64,000 nucleotides of DNA. Origin: Geosiphon pyriformis. Taxonomy: Eukaryota; Glomeromycota; Glomeromycetes; Archaeosporales; Geosiphonaceae. Each line of letters opens with the position of its first letter. The first letter of the stretch is position 1. The translations under genes and the position numbers were made by a program. Under the pieces are notes generated by a model, which saw only the letters and a list, made by a program, of their open reading frames with translations, was not told the origin of the DNA and did no database searches. Of the stretch, positions 21,345-33,761 are shown one piece after another. Location: positions 141,859-205,858 of the forward strand of contig JAAOMT010000776.1 of the NCBI GenBank assembly GCA_016748015.1. The letters are read 5' to 3'.

Positions 21345-23791
21345 TATTTTTTTGTTAATATGTACCTACACTGATTGTTTATTAGTTATGTCCACAAAAT
21401 TGTAACACTTTTATAAAGCCAGCTTATCCAATAATACAAAAATTACAAGATGCAGCTAATCACAAGTGAAAAGCTCTAACTACATGCTAATACTATCTTT
21501 GCTACCTAATGTATTAAACAAATCTAATTTATATATCTTACTTATAATGCTAACAAGTTCATAATTATTCTTAACAAGACCATTCATCTATTTAACAATC
21601 TAATCAGGATCAGATTTGATACTAAAGAGTTGATCTTTCCATAAATATATTATAACATCAAAGATGTCATTATAAACTAAGAAATTTTTATCATTATTAT
21701 CATTATTATTATTTATATTATTATTATCAGATATTTTTTCTAAGCAAGTCTGTTCACACTTCTTTTTTAGATTTACTATTCTTTTCTGTATTATAGAAGT
21801 CACAGCATCAATAGCTTTAATTTGCTTAGCCAATCTAACCACATTCTTTTTTATTAATACATTCATAACAGGTAGAGTAAACAGCAATTTGGTAATTAAT
21901 ACAACCAGAGAGTTAACAGGTTTAACTAAAAATTTTATCAGCAAAAAAAGTTCACTAAAATAAAATTCCAAAAAAGCCAATCTAAATTCAACAGCATTAT
22001 TGAGAATAGAAAAAACAACAAACAACATAAGTGTTAGAGTTTTGAGAAGATTACCAAGAGCTAAGTTCATATTAATAGCAGCAACAGCAACACAAAAAAC
22101 CACAAAAGCAATAGCTTTGGCATAAGATTTAGATTCAGTAAATAAAAATTTGAAAACTTTAAGACCACCAGCAGAGTTGAAAAAAAAATTGAGAGAAAAA
22201 AGTGACAACACCTTGTAGTTTACAGCCAAATGATTCAAGTTTTGACATTTGTAATAATGGCAACATCCAGAAGTTTCTCATTAAATATGGCAATTATACA
22301 AGATACCAGTTTTTAACACAACAATATTCAAAGATTCTAAGAAATCAAAGATAATCACAGCAAAGCATTAATATTGGTATGATTTAAGAAAATAGAGAAT
22401 AAAACATGTTTGGCCATTAACTTGAAAAACCAACTCACTTATTTCAAAGGCAGTATAGCCAAAGAAAAGATTGACCAACTTAGCTTTAAAAACATCTCTT
22501 GAAGTAATAACTTCTTTTTGATTAACAATAAAAAAATCTTAATATTGTCTTTTTTAATTAGAACAGATTAGTAAATAAGAGCAATAAAAGCAATAACAGC
22601 AGAAAAAGAAGTGTCTTTGAATTAAATTACAGCATATTGCTATAGGTCAGCAGGCTTTAACTTAATAGAAGTAACAACACCAAAAATGTCAAAAGCAGCT
22701 TTGATGTTATTAGAAAAAATACTTAAAGGTATATTATAAAGTACAACTAACAGAAAAGAAAAAGAAACAGAGGCTATACCAAAAAATTGTGCAATCTTAA
22801 GAATGGTCAAAAAAACTTTATTACTAATAATCACTTTAATAGCACTATTTAAACTCTCTTGAAATACAAATTCCATACAGAACAACTTAACAGCATCTTG
22901 TAAAACTGATTTAAGCCCAATAAAACCAGACAACAACTAAAACAAAGAATTAAGCAAAGCCATTTTGATCTTAAATATAGTACCAGGCATTAGAATAGAG
23001 ACCATTTATTCAAAAAATCTTTAATAACTATTCACATTTACCCAAGTATTACCATTAGCAGCACTAAAAATTAAAGAAGAAGTAGTTGATTCTATCTTTA
23101 TCTGATCAGTTCAATTTTTAAGATTATTTGGAGTAATAGACTGTTTTACTTCTAAGACAGATAATAATCTGCTGAAAAGTACCATATTAAGCAATATAGT
23201 CAGTAGTTAATCTTGTCTTATTTTGAGAAATGTGTTGTTGCTGTTATTATCTATATTAAGAAGAAGATTGGCTAATGCTGTAAAGATTTTTTCCAAGATT
23301 TCATTTGAAACCACAAAAAAATTTGGTGTTACCAAAGCAGTTGTAAGTACTTGCTGCTGTTTTTTGAATTTTTTGGCTTTTTTAGCCATTTGTAAAGCAG
23401 TAATAGTAATAGTAGTAGTAATAATAGTAATAGGAGTAATAAGAGCAAAAAAAACCAACTTGTTGACTGGTCTGTTATTAAAAATCTTTGGGTTTTTAGA
23501 AGTAGTAGAGACAACACTAGGATTAACTTGAGTGTGTTTTTTTAAAGAAATTTTGACAAAAAAAGAACCACTAGCCAAAAATAAAAAAAATACACCAGAA
23601 GTTGCTAAAGACAGCTTTTTACTAATATTTTTAAAGGAAATATAGCCAAAACATTTTGTCTAGCTGCTTGAGACCCTTTCATGTTAAAACTTTATTAGTT
23701 ACTGTAAGAAAAATAATATTTACAACTTTTTTACTCTTAGCTCTTATCATAATTATAAAAAATAGAAAAGAAAAATTTTTTTTACAACTCT
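21345..23791 (-). mobile_element. ORF1-only LINE-derived element, copy 1 (2447 bp)
   Basis: Flanked by 12-bp near-identical duplications TATTTTTAGATA (21333-21344) and TATTTTTAAATA (23792-23803). Read on the minus strand it starts with the ORF1 N-terminus, has the ORF1 stop at 21480-21482, a 135-bp 3' UTR and a short A-run at the end (T-run 21347-21353 on the plus strand). Copies 2 and 3 have the same limits. No RT or endonuclease sequence is present. It inserted into the 5' LTR of element B. Confidence 0.8.
21480..23760 (-). pseudogene. ORF1 (RRM-like, CCHC zinc knuckle, coiled-coil-like) of half-LINE copy 1
   Basis: In minus-strand order: a Lys/Ser/Pro-rich N-terminus (AKKAKKFKKQQQ at 23.38 kb), an RRM-like segment ending FGVVTSIKLKPADL (22.65 kb), a second similar segment (about 22.4 kb), a zinc knuckle YYKCQNLNHLAVNY at 22.23-22.27 kb with two Cys changed to Tyr, then a long Leu/Val-rich heptad-like region (ELFLLIKFLVKPVNSLVVL), and a C-terminus with an Asn/Asp run and DPDQ. 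The last 212 codons (21600-22238) are still open. LINE ORF1 proteins of this design bind RNA. Stops upstream show that the copy is dead. Plus-strand frames here are shadows. Confidence 0.7.
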
Positions 23792-24669
23792 TATTTTTAA
23801 ATAGTAATCATTAATCTAATCAATAACCTAACTATTAACTTGATTATTGATCTAATTATTAACCTGATTGTTGACTACTTTTAATAACCATATAAGTAAT
23901 AAATCTCTTAGCTGTAGAAATATCAATATAACAAATAATTAAAAATAAATAAAATAACAACTATCATATTAATTTTTCTTATATTACTTATTTTTTTTTC
24001 TTTACTTTTAAGTATCTGAATATCTTAGAATAAAAAATTATTTTTTGGTATTTATCTACCATTTTTCTAACTTATATAATTGTAGTATTTAAAGATTATT
24101 AAATAAAATATTGTTTTGGTTGAAAATCATATTTTTTATTAGTTATTACATATATTAGTTACTAATATTATATAATTAACCACTCTATTTTTAGATAATA
24201 ATTATTAACCTAATCATTAATTTAGTTGTTGACTTAGTTTTTAACTATTTTCAATAGCTATATAAGTAATAAATCTCTTAACTATAGAAAAACATGATCA
24301 AAGTAACAAAATAAAACCCACTATCAATTATTTCTTCTTATATTGCTTATTCTCTTTTTCTTATTTTTAAGTATTTGAACATCTTGAAATAAAAGATTAC
24401 TTGTTGGTATTCATATATCTTAACTTTTTTTCTTTTTAATTTGTATTGTTAGAATTAGCTTAAAAAGCAATTGCTTGTTTTTGTAATTTATTAAATAAAA
24501 AAATGATTGAAAAGCACAATAATATCTGTTATTGATTTTAAGATTTATTGAGTTGAAGCATAGAATAATAGCAGTGGTATTATCTTGTTGACAATCACAA
24601 AATATTTCTCTACCTTCAAATTTCTAGAAAAAAATTGTAACTGTAATTTTTATAAGACTAATTACATAT

Positions 24670-25547
24670 TGTTACAGAAATAGGTGAAGTAAATAACAAA
24701 TCTGTAACTTAGTACTTAATTAATATGATAGTGTTGATAATATCTAAAGGTTTTTGTATCTGAAGGTTTTGGTAAAGTTTTTTGTATAATAAACAGAGAT
24801 TTAAGTATTTGTTTTTATCTATTGCTTTCTGAAATCACAATTCTATCAAATTTTTTTCTTAGTATAATGGCCAGTAATTTTTTTAGTAAGCTATTTTCAA
24901 TCTGTGAGTGTTTTACTCTTATTTTTGGGTCTTTTACTAATCACTTTAACATTGATAACTCCATATATTAATCTTTAATCAATTAGTAAATAATAACAAA
25001 ACAAAACAAAAAAAAATAAAGAAATAAGCCAAGACAAGAAAGAGTTAGTATCCCGTCAATAGCCATAATCAAGAGCTATTAGTCCAGTATAGTTAAGTAT
25101 TAACAATTATCAACATAAGTTGTTGATAGCAAGAAGATATATAGTAATAATTTAATAAATATTTTATTGATATTTGATGTTTTCACTTTAAGTTATAGAA
25201 TACTATTATATAAAGAGATAGATAGGGATTAGAACTGAAGATTTTAAACTAAGAATTCTAACTTGGAGATTCTGCTCTTTTTGCTTCTAATACTATTGCT
25301 ATATATACATAATTTTCATTATACAAAATTCTTTGAATTTCTCAATTTCTTACCCAGGAATCCTGTAATTCTTCGAGAAAAATCTTAGAATTCTGGAATC
25401 CTGCAATTCTTCTTACTGGAATTCTGTAATTCCGAAATCCTGTAATTCTTCTGAGAAGAATTCTGGAATTCCACTTTTACTGTATCTTATTTTAATTGGC
25501 TAATTTGTATATTAATATATAATTTCTATATTCTATAAATAATATTA
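24670..25547 (-). repeat. 3' LTR of element A
   Basis: 878 bp; on the plus strand it begins TGTTACAGAAATAGG and ends at ATAAATAATA next to the polypurine tract. It contains an imperfect internal repeat of the unit AATCCTG(T/C)AATTCTTC at about 25360-25460. Confidence 0.85.
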
Positions 25548-25548
25548 T

Positions 25549-25559
25549 CTTCTCTTTTT
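25549..25559 (-). other. Polypurine tract of element A
   Basis: On the minus strand AAAAAGAGAAG lies one base before the 3' LTR. It is the expected plus-strand primer site of an LTR retrotransposon and fixes the inner edge of the LTR. Confidence 0.7.
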
Positions 25560-25563
25560 AATA

Positions 25564-26190
25564 TTAAGCTCCATTAAGATTTTCTATACTTCTTAACTCT
25601 TCTTCTTTAATTAACTTCTGAACTTCTTTTTTGAAAATTACTTGTGTTACTTTGATCTGTAATTCTTCAAATTGGGCATTGGTCATTTTTTCCAATTGAT
25701 TAATGGTAATTATATTCATCATTAAGTTAAGTAGTATGATTGGTTGATCTTAAAATCCTATATATAGCCAATATATGGCTTATGCTTGTGTAAACAGATT
25801 GTTTTTCCTTACAAATTGTTTTAGTTGTTGTAGTATTGTTGTATTGAATATTTGTTTTGTCTTGTCAGTATATAAATTCTGGATATTAAGAGTCTGTCTC
25901 AAGTGGTAATAGCAAAAGTTTTTTGAACATTATTGTAATCACCAAATTTAAGTTTTTTTGGTCATTTCTTGGTGTGATACAGTTTTTTCTGGTGTTTTTA
26001 TTAACAACTTTACTTTTGCTATTATTTTGTTTATGGTGTTTTCCAATTTTCTGTGCTCTTTGTATTGAGTTTTCTTTTTATTGTCCTTGTACTGAATGAT
26101 TTGTTGGTTAATTGTAATTTTCAAGTTTGTTTGTTGAATTAATTGGAATAGTTGTTGTGTAAGTAAATAAATATTATTGGTAATTTCCAT
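25564..26190 (-). pseudogene. ORF3 of element A, between integrase and 3' LTR
   Basis: One frame runs from the ATG at 26190 to a TAA at 25564-25566 (208 codons) with some internal stops, mostly where element E has Trp or Gln. It has no resemblance that I know to env or other named proteins, and no signal peptide or membrane segment. The N-terminus is Gln/Leu-rich with a heptad-like pattern (LTQQLFQLIQQTN), the middle is Lys-rich, and near the end MNIITINQLEKMTNAQFEEL matches MITVNNIEQITNRQFEDL of element E. QQLKQFVRKNNL matches QQIKKFVERSNL. Conservation over the full frame between two diverged families argues that it was coding. Function unknown. Confidence 0.65.
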
Positions 26191-26559
26191 TTTTTTTTGT
26201 TGCTTTTGGTTGTGTCTATAGTGTTTTTATATACTATTCTGTTTGATTAATTTGATGTGTTTATATTAATGACTATAATTGGTTTCCAATTTTGTGGAAT
26301 TTTATTTGGTTGGACTAGTATTTGTTGTACTTCCAATTGTGAAATATTACTGATGGATGATAATACTGTATTGTGATATAGTTTTAGTCAATTTTTATAT
26401 GCTGCTTTAGTTAAAATTTTGTTGTCCCATCTTAATCTATAAGCTTCATTTCTTAAAATTTCTTCTATGTAAAATAGTCTATCTCATTTGGAGTCAAACT
26501 TTCCACTTTATTGTTTTTCTACTTTGATATGATATAAGAGTACTTTGTCTCCAATCCTG

Positions 26560-27500
26560 AATTCAATAGGTTTATTCAGTAATTAGTTATCATGTCATTC
26601 TTTCTGTTTTTCTTGTAACTTTTAAATATTATCAGCTGCTCTTTGTCTTTTGTTTTCCAATGTTTTCATTAGCTTGTATGTTTTTCTTAACAATATTTTT
26701 TGGAAATTGGCTTTTGTTATTGGTTTAGTTGAATATGTATTGACTTTTATTTTAACTAGTAGTATTACTGTTCTATTATAAACAAGTTTAAATGATGTTG
26801 CTTGTGTGGTATTTTGCTTCATTGTCTTATAAGCAAATAATACTGATGATATAAACAAATCCCATTTATCCTGGTTTTTTTGATTAATTTTGACAATTGC
26901 TTCACACAATGTTCTGTTAAACTTTTTAACTAAACTATTTGTTTATAAATAATATGGTGATAATAATAATCTCTTGATTTCAAATCTTTAATTTAATTCT
27001 GCCAATATTTTGTTTACAAAATAAGTTCCTTGGTCTGATAACAATTTTTTTGGACATTCATATTGGCAAATCAAATCTTGATGAACAAATTCAGTTACAA
27101 ATTCTGCATCTGTTCTTTGAATTGCTTTTGTCTCTGGCCATTTTATAAGATAATCTATGGCTACTGCTATATAATGATTGTCTCTGCTGGTTATTGTTAA
27201 TGGTTTTACTAAGTTAATTTCAATTCTATCAAATAGTTGTACTTTAATTGATCTTAATGGTTTATTGGGTCTTGTTTTTTTTCTTCTCTGATAAGCATTA
27301 CAACTTTGAATATATTGAATGATGTCTAAATACATTAATGGCCAGTAATATCTCTTTCTGGTTCTTTCTATGGTTGTTTTTTTATGAAAATGTCCTGTTG
27401 TTGAATCTAAATGCATGTTATATAATATTGTTTCTCTTTTTGGTTTTGTAATTATTCTGAATAATTGATTTGAATCCTTTCTGTTTTTCCAATATAATAT
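26560..27500 (-). pseudogene. Integrase of element A
   Basis: The 142-codon frame 26988-27416 holds the end of the HHCC zinc-binding region (HFHKKTT...CNAYQRR) and the catalytic core. The first catalytic Asp is changed to Asn (EINLVKPL, codon 27213-27215); the second remains (LLSDQGTYF). The Glu-bearing part follows at about 26.9 kb (next to the frame 26622-26909 that contains YKTMKQNTTQ). Integrases insert the element cDNA in the genome. The Asp-to-Asn change and stops make this copy inactive. Neighbours are RNase H upstream and ORF3 downstream. Confidence 0.85.
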
Positions 27501-27699
27501 ATTTTGATAAGTAATAAAGTATTTTAATTGTTGTTTTATGTTGTTTTGTTCCTTTTAAGATAATTTTTTCTTGAACTGTTGGGTATTAATATAGTGTTGA
27601 AGTTGTTGATATTTTGTGTATTCATCTTTTATTATATTTTTAGATTAAAATGTTCTTAGATTTGTCTCATTTATGACAAACTATTAGCATTTTTATTTT

Positions 27700-29090
27700 T
27701 TTTTTCCTTTTTATAATGTACTGTATATTTAAATAGTGAAAGTTCTATTTTCCCTTTAACATAACAATTGTCTCCAAATTTTTGCTTCTGGATTGATGTC
27801 AATTTTTTGTGATCAATATATACTTCAAACTTTTGGCTTAAATACTTTTTCTATTTAATAACTGTCTAATAGATAGCTAAGTATTCTAGTGCTGGTGTTT
27901 TATAGTTTTTTTCTACTGGACTCAAGCTTCAGCTGGCATATACTACTGAATGTTTTCATCTATTCAGTTCTTTCTGAGATAGTATGACTTTCAATGCTTG
28001 ACCAAATGCATTGGTAGTAATAATGAATAGTTTGTTGTAGTTTGAATAGATTAATACTGGTGCTTAAATAAACTTTTTTTTTAGAATGTCAAAAGCTTCT
28101 TGCTGAGTTTCAGTCCATTCATATTTCACGTTTTTAGTTTAAAGTTAGTGGAGTAGTTAAGTTAGTTTAGAGAAGTTTTGGATAAAACAGTGATAATATC
28201 CAGCAAATCCCAAAAATGCTCTTAATTCTGTAAGATTTGTTGATATTAGAAAGTTTTTGATGATCTCAATCTTGTTTAGATCTGTTTTGATTCCATCTTT
28301 GCTCACAACATGCCCCAAAAATTTTAGTTCTGTTTTGCCAAAAAAATACTTGTTTGTATTTAGTTTCAATCCAGCTCTTTTAAGTCTCTTAAATACTTAC
28401 TGTAAATAATAAAGATGATCATCAAATGTTTTTGAAAATACATTGGTGTTATCCAAATAAAAAACTACTGATTTTCATAACAGTCTAGTATAAACAATTT
28501 CTATAAGTTATTGGAAAGTGGCTGGAGCATTAGTTAAGCCAAATAGCATTACTTCAAATTTGAAATTCCCTTCTCTGATGGTAAACACAGTTTTCTCTTT
28601 GTCTTTTGGTTTTATGGCTATTTGCTAATAGTTACTGTTTAAATCTAATGTTGAAACTCATTTCTTTCCTCCAAAAACATCAAATAATTTCTGAATCTGT
28701 GAAATTGGATAGCTGTTTCTATAAGTAATACTATTGAGTTTTCTATAATCTACACAAAAACATATTTTTCTATTCTTCTTATAGACTAATACCACTGGTA
28801 ATAACCATGAACTTATTAATGGTTGAATTAATCTATTGTCTAATATCTGGTTGATTTCCTGTTAAATAATTTCATGACTTGCTGATAATATTCTATATAC
28901 TTTTTGTTTAATTGGCATTGCATTTTCAGTTTTGATTTGATACTAAATAATGTTAGTTCTGCCAAATTTATTTTCACTGGCAAAGATATCAGTGAAATTA
29001 TTAAGCAACATCTTGAATCTGTTAAAGTGGATCTAGATTTTTCAAGTTCATTTGTTTTAATTGTTTTGGTTGGAGCAAATAACATTTTTC
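27700..29090 (-). pseudogene. Reverse transcriptase and RNase H of element A
   Basis: The RT runs from a leader with TDIFASENKFGRTN (about 29.0 kb) through FCVDYRKLNSIT (28.75 kb), STLDL, FGLTNAPATFQ and YLDN at 28448-28459, the catalytic YxDD with the last Asp changed to Asn. The thumb segment 28157-28369 (ELKFLGHVVSKDGIKTD...) is intact. RNase H follows at about 27.75-28.1 kb. The domain order and motifs are those of Ty3/Gypsy pol. In-frame stops occur at expected Gln and Trp positions. Confidence 0.85.
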
Positions 29091-29099
29091 TTATCCATA

Positions 29100-29470
29100 T
29101 ATTGCTTGTAATATAATATCCACATATTTGCATAGTTGTGGAAAGTCTGAAATAATGCTTAGTAGTTGGTCTTTAACTTTAGTGCTTAAGTATCCAATAA
29201 TGATTTCTTTTGGTATTTTAATAAAATTTTTAGTTGTATTGTGAATGAAAATTTTGATGTGTTTGTGGCTTTTAGCTAGTATGTAGAAATTGGTAATAGC
29301 AATCTCTTCTAATTCACAAATAGTAGCTTCTGCTTCAAAAATCTGGAACTGGTCTCTTGCTTTTCTTTCTATAACTACTAAATACTGGTCATATAATAGA
29401 ATAAAAATTGATTGACAGGTGGAGATAATTTCTTTCTTGTCAATAACTTTTTTTCTGTTATATTAACTGA
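29100..29470 (-). pseudogene. Beta-rich domain after the dUTPase-like domain (element A)
   Basis: The minus strand reads LAKSHKHIKIFIHNTT near 29.25 kb followed by a segment with IPKE. The same domain is at 61976-62218 in E (KAHKHFKIPIYNLTEDVIEI) and at 15295-15486 in C. The pattern (alternating hydrophobics, N-x-T, I-x-I-P-x-G) resembles a beta-sandwich and could be a partial second dUTPase-like fold, but this is inference. It links the dUTPase-like domain with RT. Confidence 0.45.
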
Positions 29471-29482
29471 TATATCTATTCT

Positions 29483-29870
29483 ATCTATAAATCTAAATCC
29501 ATTTTTTCTCTTGGCTGTAATCTTTAATTCTTTTTTTGTTCCCACTAATACTAACTAAGCTATTTTCACTAGAAGTAAGAATATTGCTTGTGCTATTTTT
29601 TCATTTGGTTCAATAACATATTCTTTTTCCAAGTCATTTTGTAGTATTACAATAATATTTTTTATATATCCTATATTAATTATTTCTTCTCTAATATTGA
29701 TTTCCTTTTTTGCTAAATTAGATCTAGATGCTAATTAAACTATGGTTGTTGTTAGAATTTTTAATACTACTTTCAGATTAATACATGTGTGTGAATGTGG
29801 TTCTAATTTGATGGCATCTTTTCTCAAATATCTTAAATCAAATTTTATATTAGTATTATGTGTGTATTCT
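29483..29870 (-). pseudogene. dUTPase-like domain in element A pol
   Basis: All five motifs of the trimeric dUTPase family are traceable in order: motif 1 HNTNIKFDL (29834-29860), motif 2 ASRSNLAKK (about 29.72 kb), motif 3 EIINIGYIKN (29.67 kb), motif 4 NEKIAQAIF (29.59 kb), motif 5 ITAKRKNGFRFIDR (29.48-29.52 kb). The catalytic Asp of motif 3 reads Asn and glycines read Arg, Lys or Glu, all by G-to-A. Length, about 128 residues, fits the family. It lies between the CxxC-rich linker and the beta-rich domain, upstream of RT. Confidence 0.8.
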
Positions 29871-30099
29871 GACATAATATTTTTATTATTATCACTAAAC
29901 TATTTGAGTTTTTATTTCTTTAAAAAATCAAAAAGTGCAATATATTGTTTTGAATTTGAATTAGAGTTAAAATTTTTACTGTTGTTATTGCCATATTGAA
30001 CAGAGCTGAAACTATTATTATTATTATTATTATCATTGTCAGAGTTTGAATCAGGATTGAATTTCGATTCCAATTTTACAGTGCATTTACTGGTTGGTT

Positions 30100-31020
30100 C
30101 TTTTTCTTCTGAGATCATGTAGATTATGTGTAGTGGTGGATTGTAAATAAGATTACAATTATTGTAATACTAAAAGTCACATAGTATTAAACAATAATCA
30201 CATAGCCAGATGTTTAATTGTTCTAAATATTGCTCTTGTTCTTGTTTGGTTGGTGCTAAATTCTTGTAATGTTCATGAAATTTTTCTGAGTCAGCTTCGA
30301 TATCAAAAAATGCATCTGGATTGGAAATAAAGACAGTTTCAACAGATTCTGGTGGGTTGTTTTTGATTTCCAAGATTTTACTGGGTAATGTATCTTCAAT
30401 CTTAGCAGTGGTCATTCACCAAATCTTGTCTTCATTGTGTGGTTAACCATCTAAGTATAAAATTGCTTGGTTTTATGTGACAGTAAAAGATGTTCTATGA
30501 CTTATCCAGTTACTTATAAAAATTATGTATTGGCATGAAGCATCACATGTTCTTTTTTAACCAGGAATGTTGTTCCACATTTCTTTGTTAAATAGGGTTT
30601 TTCTACAAGTGAGACATGATTTGTTGTCCCACTTTTCTTGTCTTTTTGGGTAGCTATAATGTTCATAATAGCACAGCTTATAGTAATAATGTGTATATGT
30701 TCAGTAATCTTTATTGGATGCAATCCAGGCTTTCATAGAGAACAGCTTTTTCTTGCAGTTCTTGCACTTGAGTAGAATATATAGTGGCTCTGATTTGGTG
30801 TTAGTTGAATAAAATTTTTCTCAACTACTGGTAGTTTTATTGATGGTGATATCTTCTTGTGGCTTATTTTTTTTTTCCTTTTTTTTTTATCATTCCAAGA
30901 GAAAATTGGTGGCAATTTGTTGTAATCAGTGTTAGTTCATAAGACTTGGTAGGCTTTTTAAGTAGGTTTTTTTTCTTTTTCCTTAAATTTTATAAGTGGT
31001 GCCAGTGTAATGTTGGGTTT
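30100..31020 (-). pseudogene. CxxC-rich linker between protease and dUTPase-like domain (element A)
   Basis: The minus strand shows SCLTCRKTLF and TCDASCQY at about 30.53-30.65 kb and LCDYCLILC at about 30.2 kb, with an acidic Glu-rich stretch between (frame 30170-30415, containing EQEQYLEQLNIW). The arrangement suggests two or more small zinc ribbons. After them comes an Asp/Asn/Ser-rich tract (29912-30118) leading to the dUTPase-like domain. No function is known to me; the same linker is in C and E. Confidence 0.55.
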
Positions 31021-31059
31021 AAAATAACCACAGATGACTGGTACTTGAGTGTACTGACT

Positions 31060-31392
31060 ATTTTGGCTAAGTTGCAATTCTTGGGTGGTCTAGTTAAGTA
31101 TAGCATTGGTCTTAAACAGCCAGTCATTACTAACTAATGCTTGGTATTGGATGGCTTTTATTACAAAAATTTTTATAGACATAACAATACTGTTGACTTC
31201 AAATAGAAAGTTGTCAATTTTGTCAATAGGAGTTTTAATTGCTTTATCAGTTGTAATAATTCTGGCATTGGCAATACGATTAATTCAACAACTTAATTGG
31301 TCTATGAGTTGTCATGTGATGATGTTGCTGGCTGATTTACTGTCTAGGATCAGTTTGATGGACTGATTATCTACTTTAGTATTTGTATACAT
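31060..31392 (-). pseudogene. Retropepsin-like protease of element A
   Basis: From the ATG at 31390-31392 the minus strand reads MYTNTKVDNQSIKLILDSKS; the active-site triad DSG has become DSK (Asp codon 31342-31344). Downstream, FEVNSIVMSIKIFV and NDWLFKTNAILN complete the usual length of about 110 residues. It matures the gag-pol polyprotein in active elements. At least one in-frame stop is present. Confidence 0.75.
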
Positions 31393-31949
31393 TGCAGTAA
31401 TAAGTTTTAATTTAAGAGTAGCTCTACTGAATAGCAGTGTTTTGATTGGTCTTTTTAGTTCCAAAAAAAAAATGGTGGTAAGTAATTTGTTTTTGGTAAT
31501 AGTGGCTGAAGATATGTTATTGGTAAGTAGTTAAATTTAATTGGGTTTCTGTTCACTGAATTTGGTGTCTTTTGAGATAACCAAAAGACTTAAATAGTTT
31601 TGGAAATTTGGGTTTTAGTTGTACTCAATTCCTGAACTCTATTGGTAAGATCTTGATGGTTAATTTGATGAATTAAAGATCAATTGGTACATTATTATTA
31701 CTGATCTCCAGTTTTAATGTGTATGTGTAATTCTCAGTCTTTGGTTTCTAGATAACATCTGAACTGGATTTTGTGATGGTGTTAGAATAGATTAAAGTTA
31801 ATAGACTACTGGTGGCTGTGGTTAATAAATGACTGGAGCTGGTGTTTGATAAATTGGAGGTATGTATATTGGTTGTTACATTATTTGTGAGTAATGGGGT
31901 TAATATTAATCCTAATTTAGTGAATAATTTGGAGTTTGAAACCAGCAAT

Positions 31950-33700
31950 TGGGGTTTTTATATTGATTTTCTAATCATGAGTTACCATTATAATGGCAGT
32001 CAATTTTGATGTGACCTTATTTACCATAATTGTGGCAGGTATGCATTTTTGGCTCCCATGGTTAATTGGTTGATAATAAGGAATGTGATTGATTTTAAAA
32101 CCAATTTGAGTTTTCTTGATTATTATATCATTGTGAAGATTGATAGATAACCTGATTATTAGCTAAGTATCCCTCTAATTTTTAATTAATAAAATTACTG
32201 AATTGTTTTAACTTAAAGTTCAATTTAGATGATCTATTTATCACTAGATTAATGGCTTGGGTGTGATTAGCTTTGAGTTCAACTGATTTGAAATTTCTGG
32301 CATAGATAACAGCATTCTAAAGTATTTGTGAATATATTAAATATATATATTGTAGGAAACTACTGCATAGACCATAAATAAATTGATTCAAGATTTGTGA
32401 TATGGTGAAATAGTTTGTGTTAATTGCTTGTATTTGGCATAGGCTTCTATGAAAACATCTTAAGTAAGTGATGACTGCTTCAGTTTCTCTTTGTTTAATG
32501 GTTGTAAAAGTATTTGCTAGACAATTGATACTATTATTATTACTAAAATATCTTAAAAATTCAACTTTGAATGTATTAAAGTCTTGGAGTTTTTGGATCA
32601 GGCTTTAATATCATGAATTGACAGTATTTTAAAAAAAATATGAGATTGCTTATAATGCTCTGACATCATCTCATTCATTGGCTATGATGGTTTTTTCCAT
32701 GTTATTGAGCCATATTTATATGTTGTTTTCTTTGCTGGTAAATTTTTTGAGTTTTACAATTGATATATATGTTATTAGTGTTAATAGTAGTTGTTGTTAT
32801 GGTTGTAGTTACTGTTGAAGCTGCTGTTGAGATGGTAATTGTGGCTGTTGTTGTTGCTGTTTAGCAATTGATACAACTGGTGATGAATCTATTATGATTA
32901 CTGAAGATAAGTTTTGATGAACAATAGGGGCAGAGTTTGGATTGTTTGAGTTTGGCTGAGTTAAAACAATTGAAGTTTGAGTTTCTGGGTTTTTGAGATT
33001 AGGTTTTGATAATTAAATTCCTGATTCTTGTCTTTCTCTTTTTCTAATTCTGTTATTTTCTAAGAACTAGTGGTTCTGAAATTTGGTTGGAGTAACAATA
33101 ATCAAAATCCTGATGGCATTGATAATTATGATTTAAATCTTTCAAAATAATTGCCATAAGTTCCTAATAAATTGGCTTTTTCTTGGTTGCTTTGGAATAT
33201 TATTCTTACTGATAGTATTCTTGCAGTTGATGTAGACATGTCTGCTAATGTTATGTTAATGATATTTCCTGATATATAGTAATATAATGAATAAATAAGA
33301 AAAACTACTCTTGGTTTTTTCTAAATAGATAGTTGTATTCTTTTTGGTGTTCCTGCTAATGTTTGTAGTTTTTTCTTGCCTTTTTCTGCATAAGTAATAA
33401 AAAATGTTTGTTAGGTGTAATTTTTAATTTCTCAGTTGATTTTGGTAATAATTGATGTGAAGTTATAATTTATTGGTAAGCTGGTATATTGAATTAATTC
33501 ACTGTAAAAATTTTTTTTTGCTGATTTTGTATTTATTAGTTTTCTTAAGAAATATTTAATTCTTTTGTTGATGTAAAAGTTGAAGGCTAATTTCACTAAT
33601 AGTTGGTTGTTGGTTAATCTCAAATGCTAACAATAATATTGAAATAAAGATTTGGCAAATCTTAAATAGTTTGTTCTTCTTCTTTCTAATTCTGCCACTT
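31950..33700 (-). pseudogene. gag of element A with zinc knuckle
   Basis: The capsid part (about 32.2-32.75 kb) reads with few stops: FNTFKVEFLRYF, TYLRCFHRSLCQIQAI, ILNQFIYGL. A Gln-rich tract occurs at 32790-32865. The zinc knuckle CHNYGK, stop, GHIKIDC is at 31996-32037, with the second Cys changed to Tyr and a stop in place of one residue. Gag packages the element RNA. The region is the whole span between PBS and protease. Confidence 0.75.
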
Positions 33701-33742
33701 TTGAATAGTTGTTTATTGGTGCTGGTTCTTTGTAGAATTATA

Positions 33743-33759
33743 CCTTATAAGAAGCACCA
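33743..33759 (-). other. Primer-binding site of element A
   Basis: On the minus strand TGGTGCTTCTTATAAGG follows the 5' LTR after two bases. It is nearly the same as the sites of B (35097) and C (10342). Confidence 0.75.
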
Positions 33760-33761
33760 AA

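Noticed and set aside
23329-23517. Leu-rich minus-strand frame with a run of about 20 Leu
   Set aside because: It is another frame of the Lys/Thr-rich N-terminus of half-LINE ORF1 in a low-complexity TTA/ATA tract.
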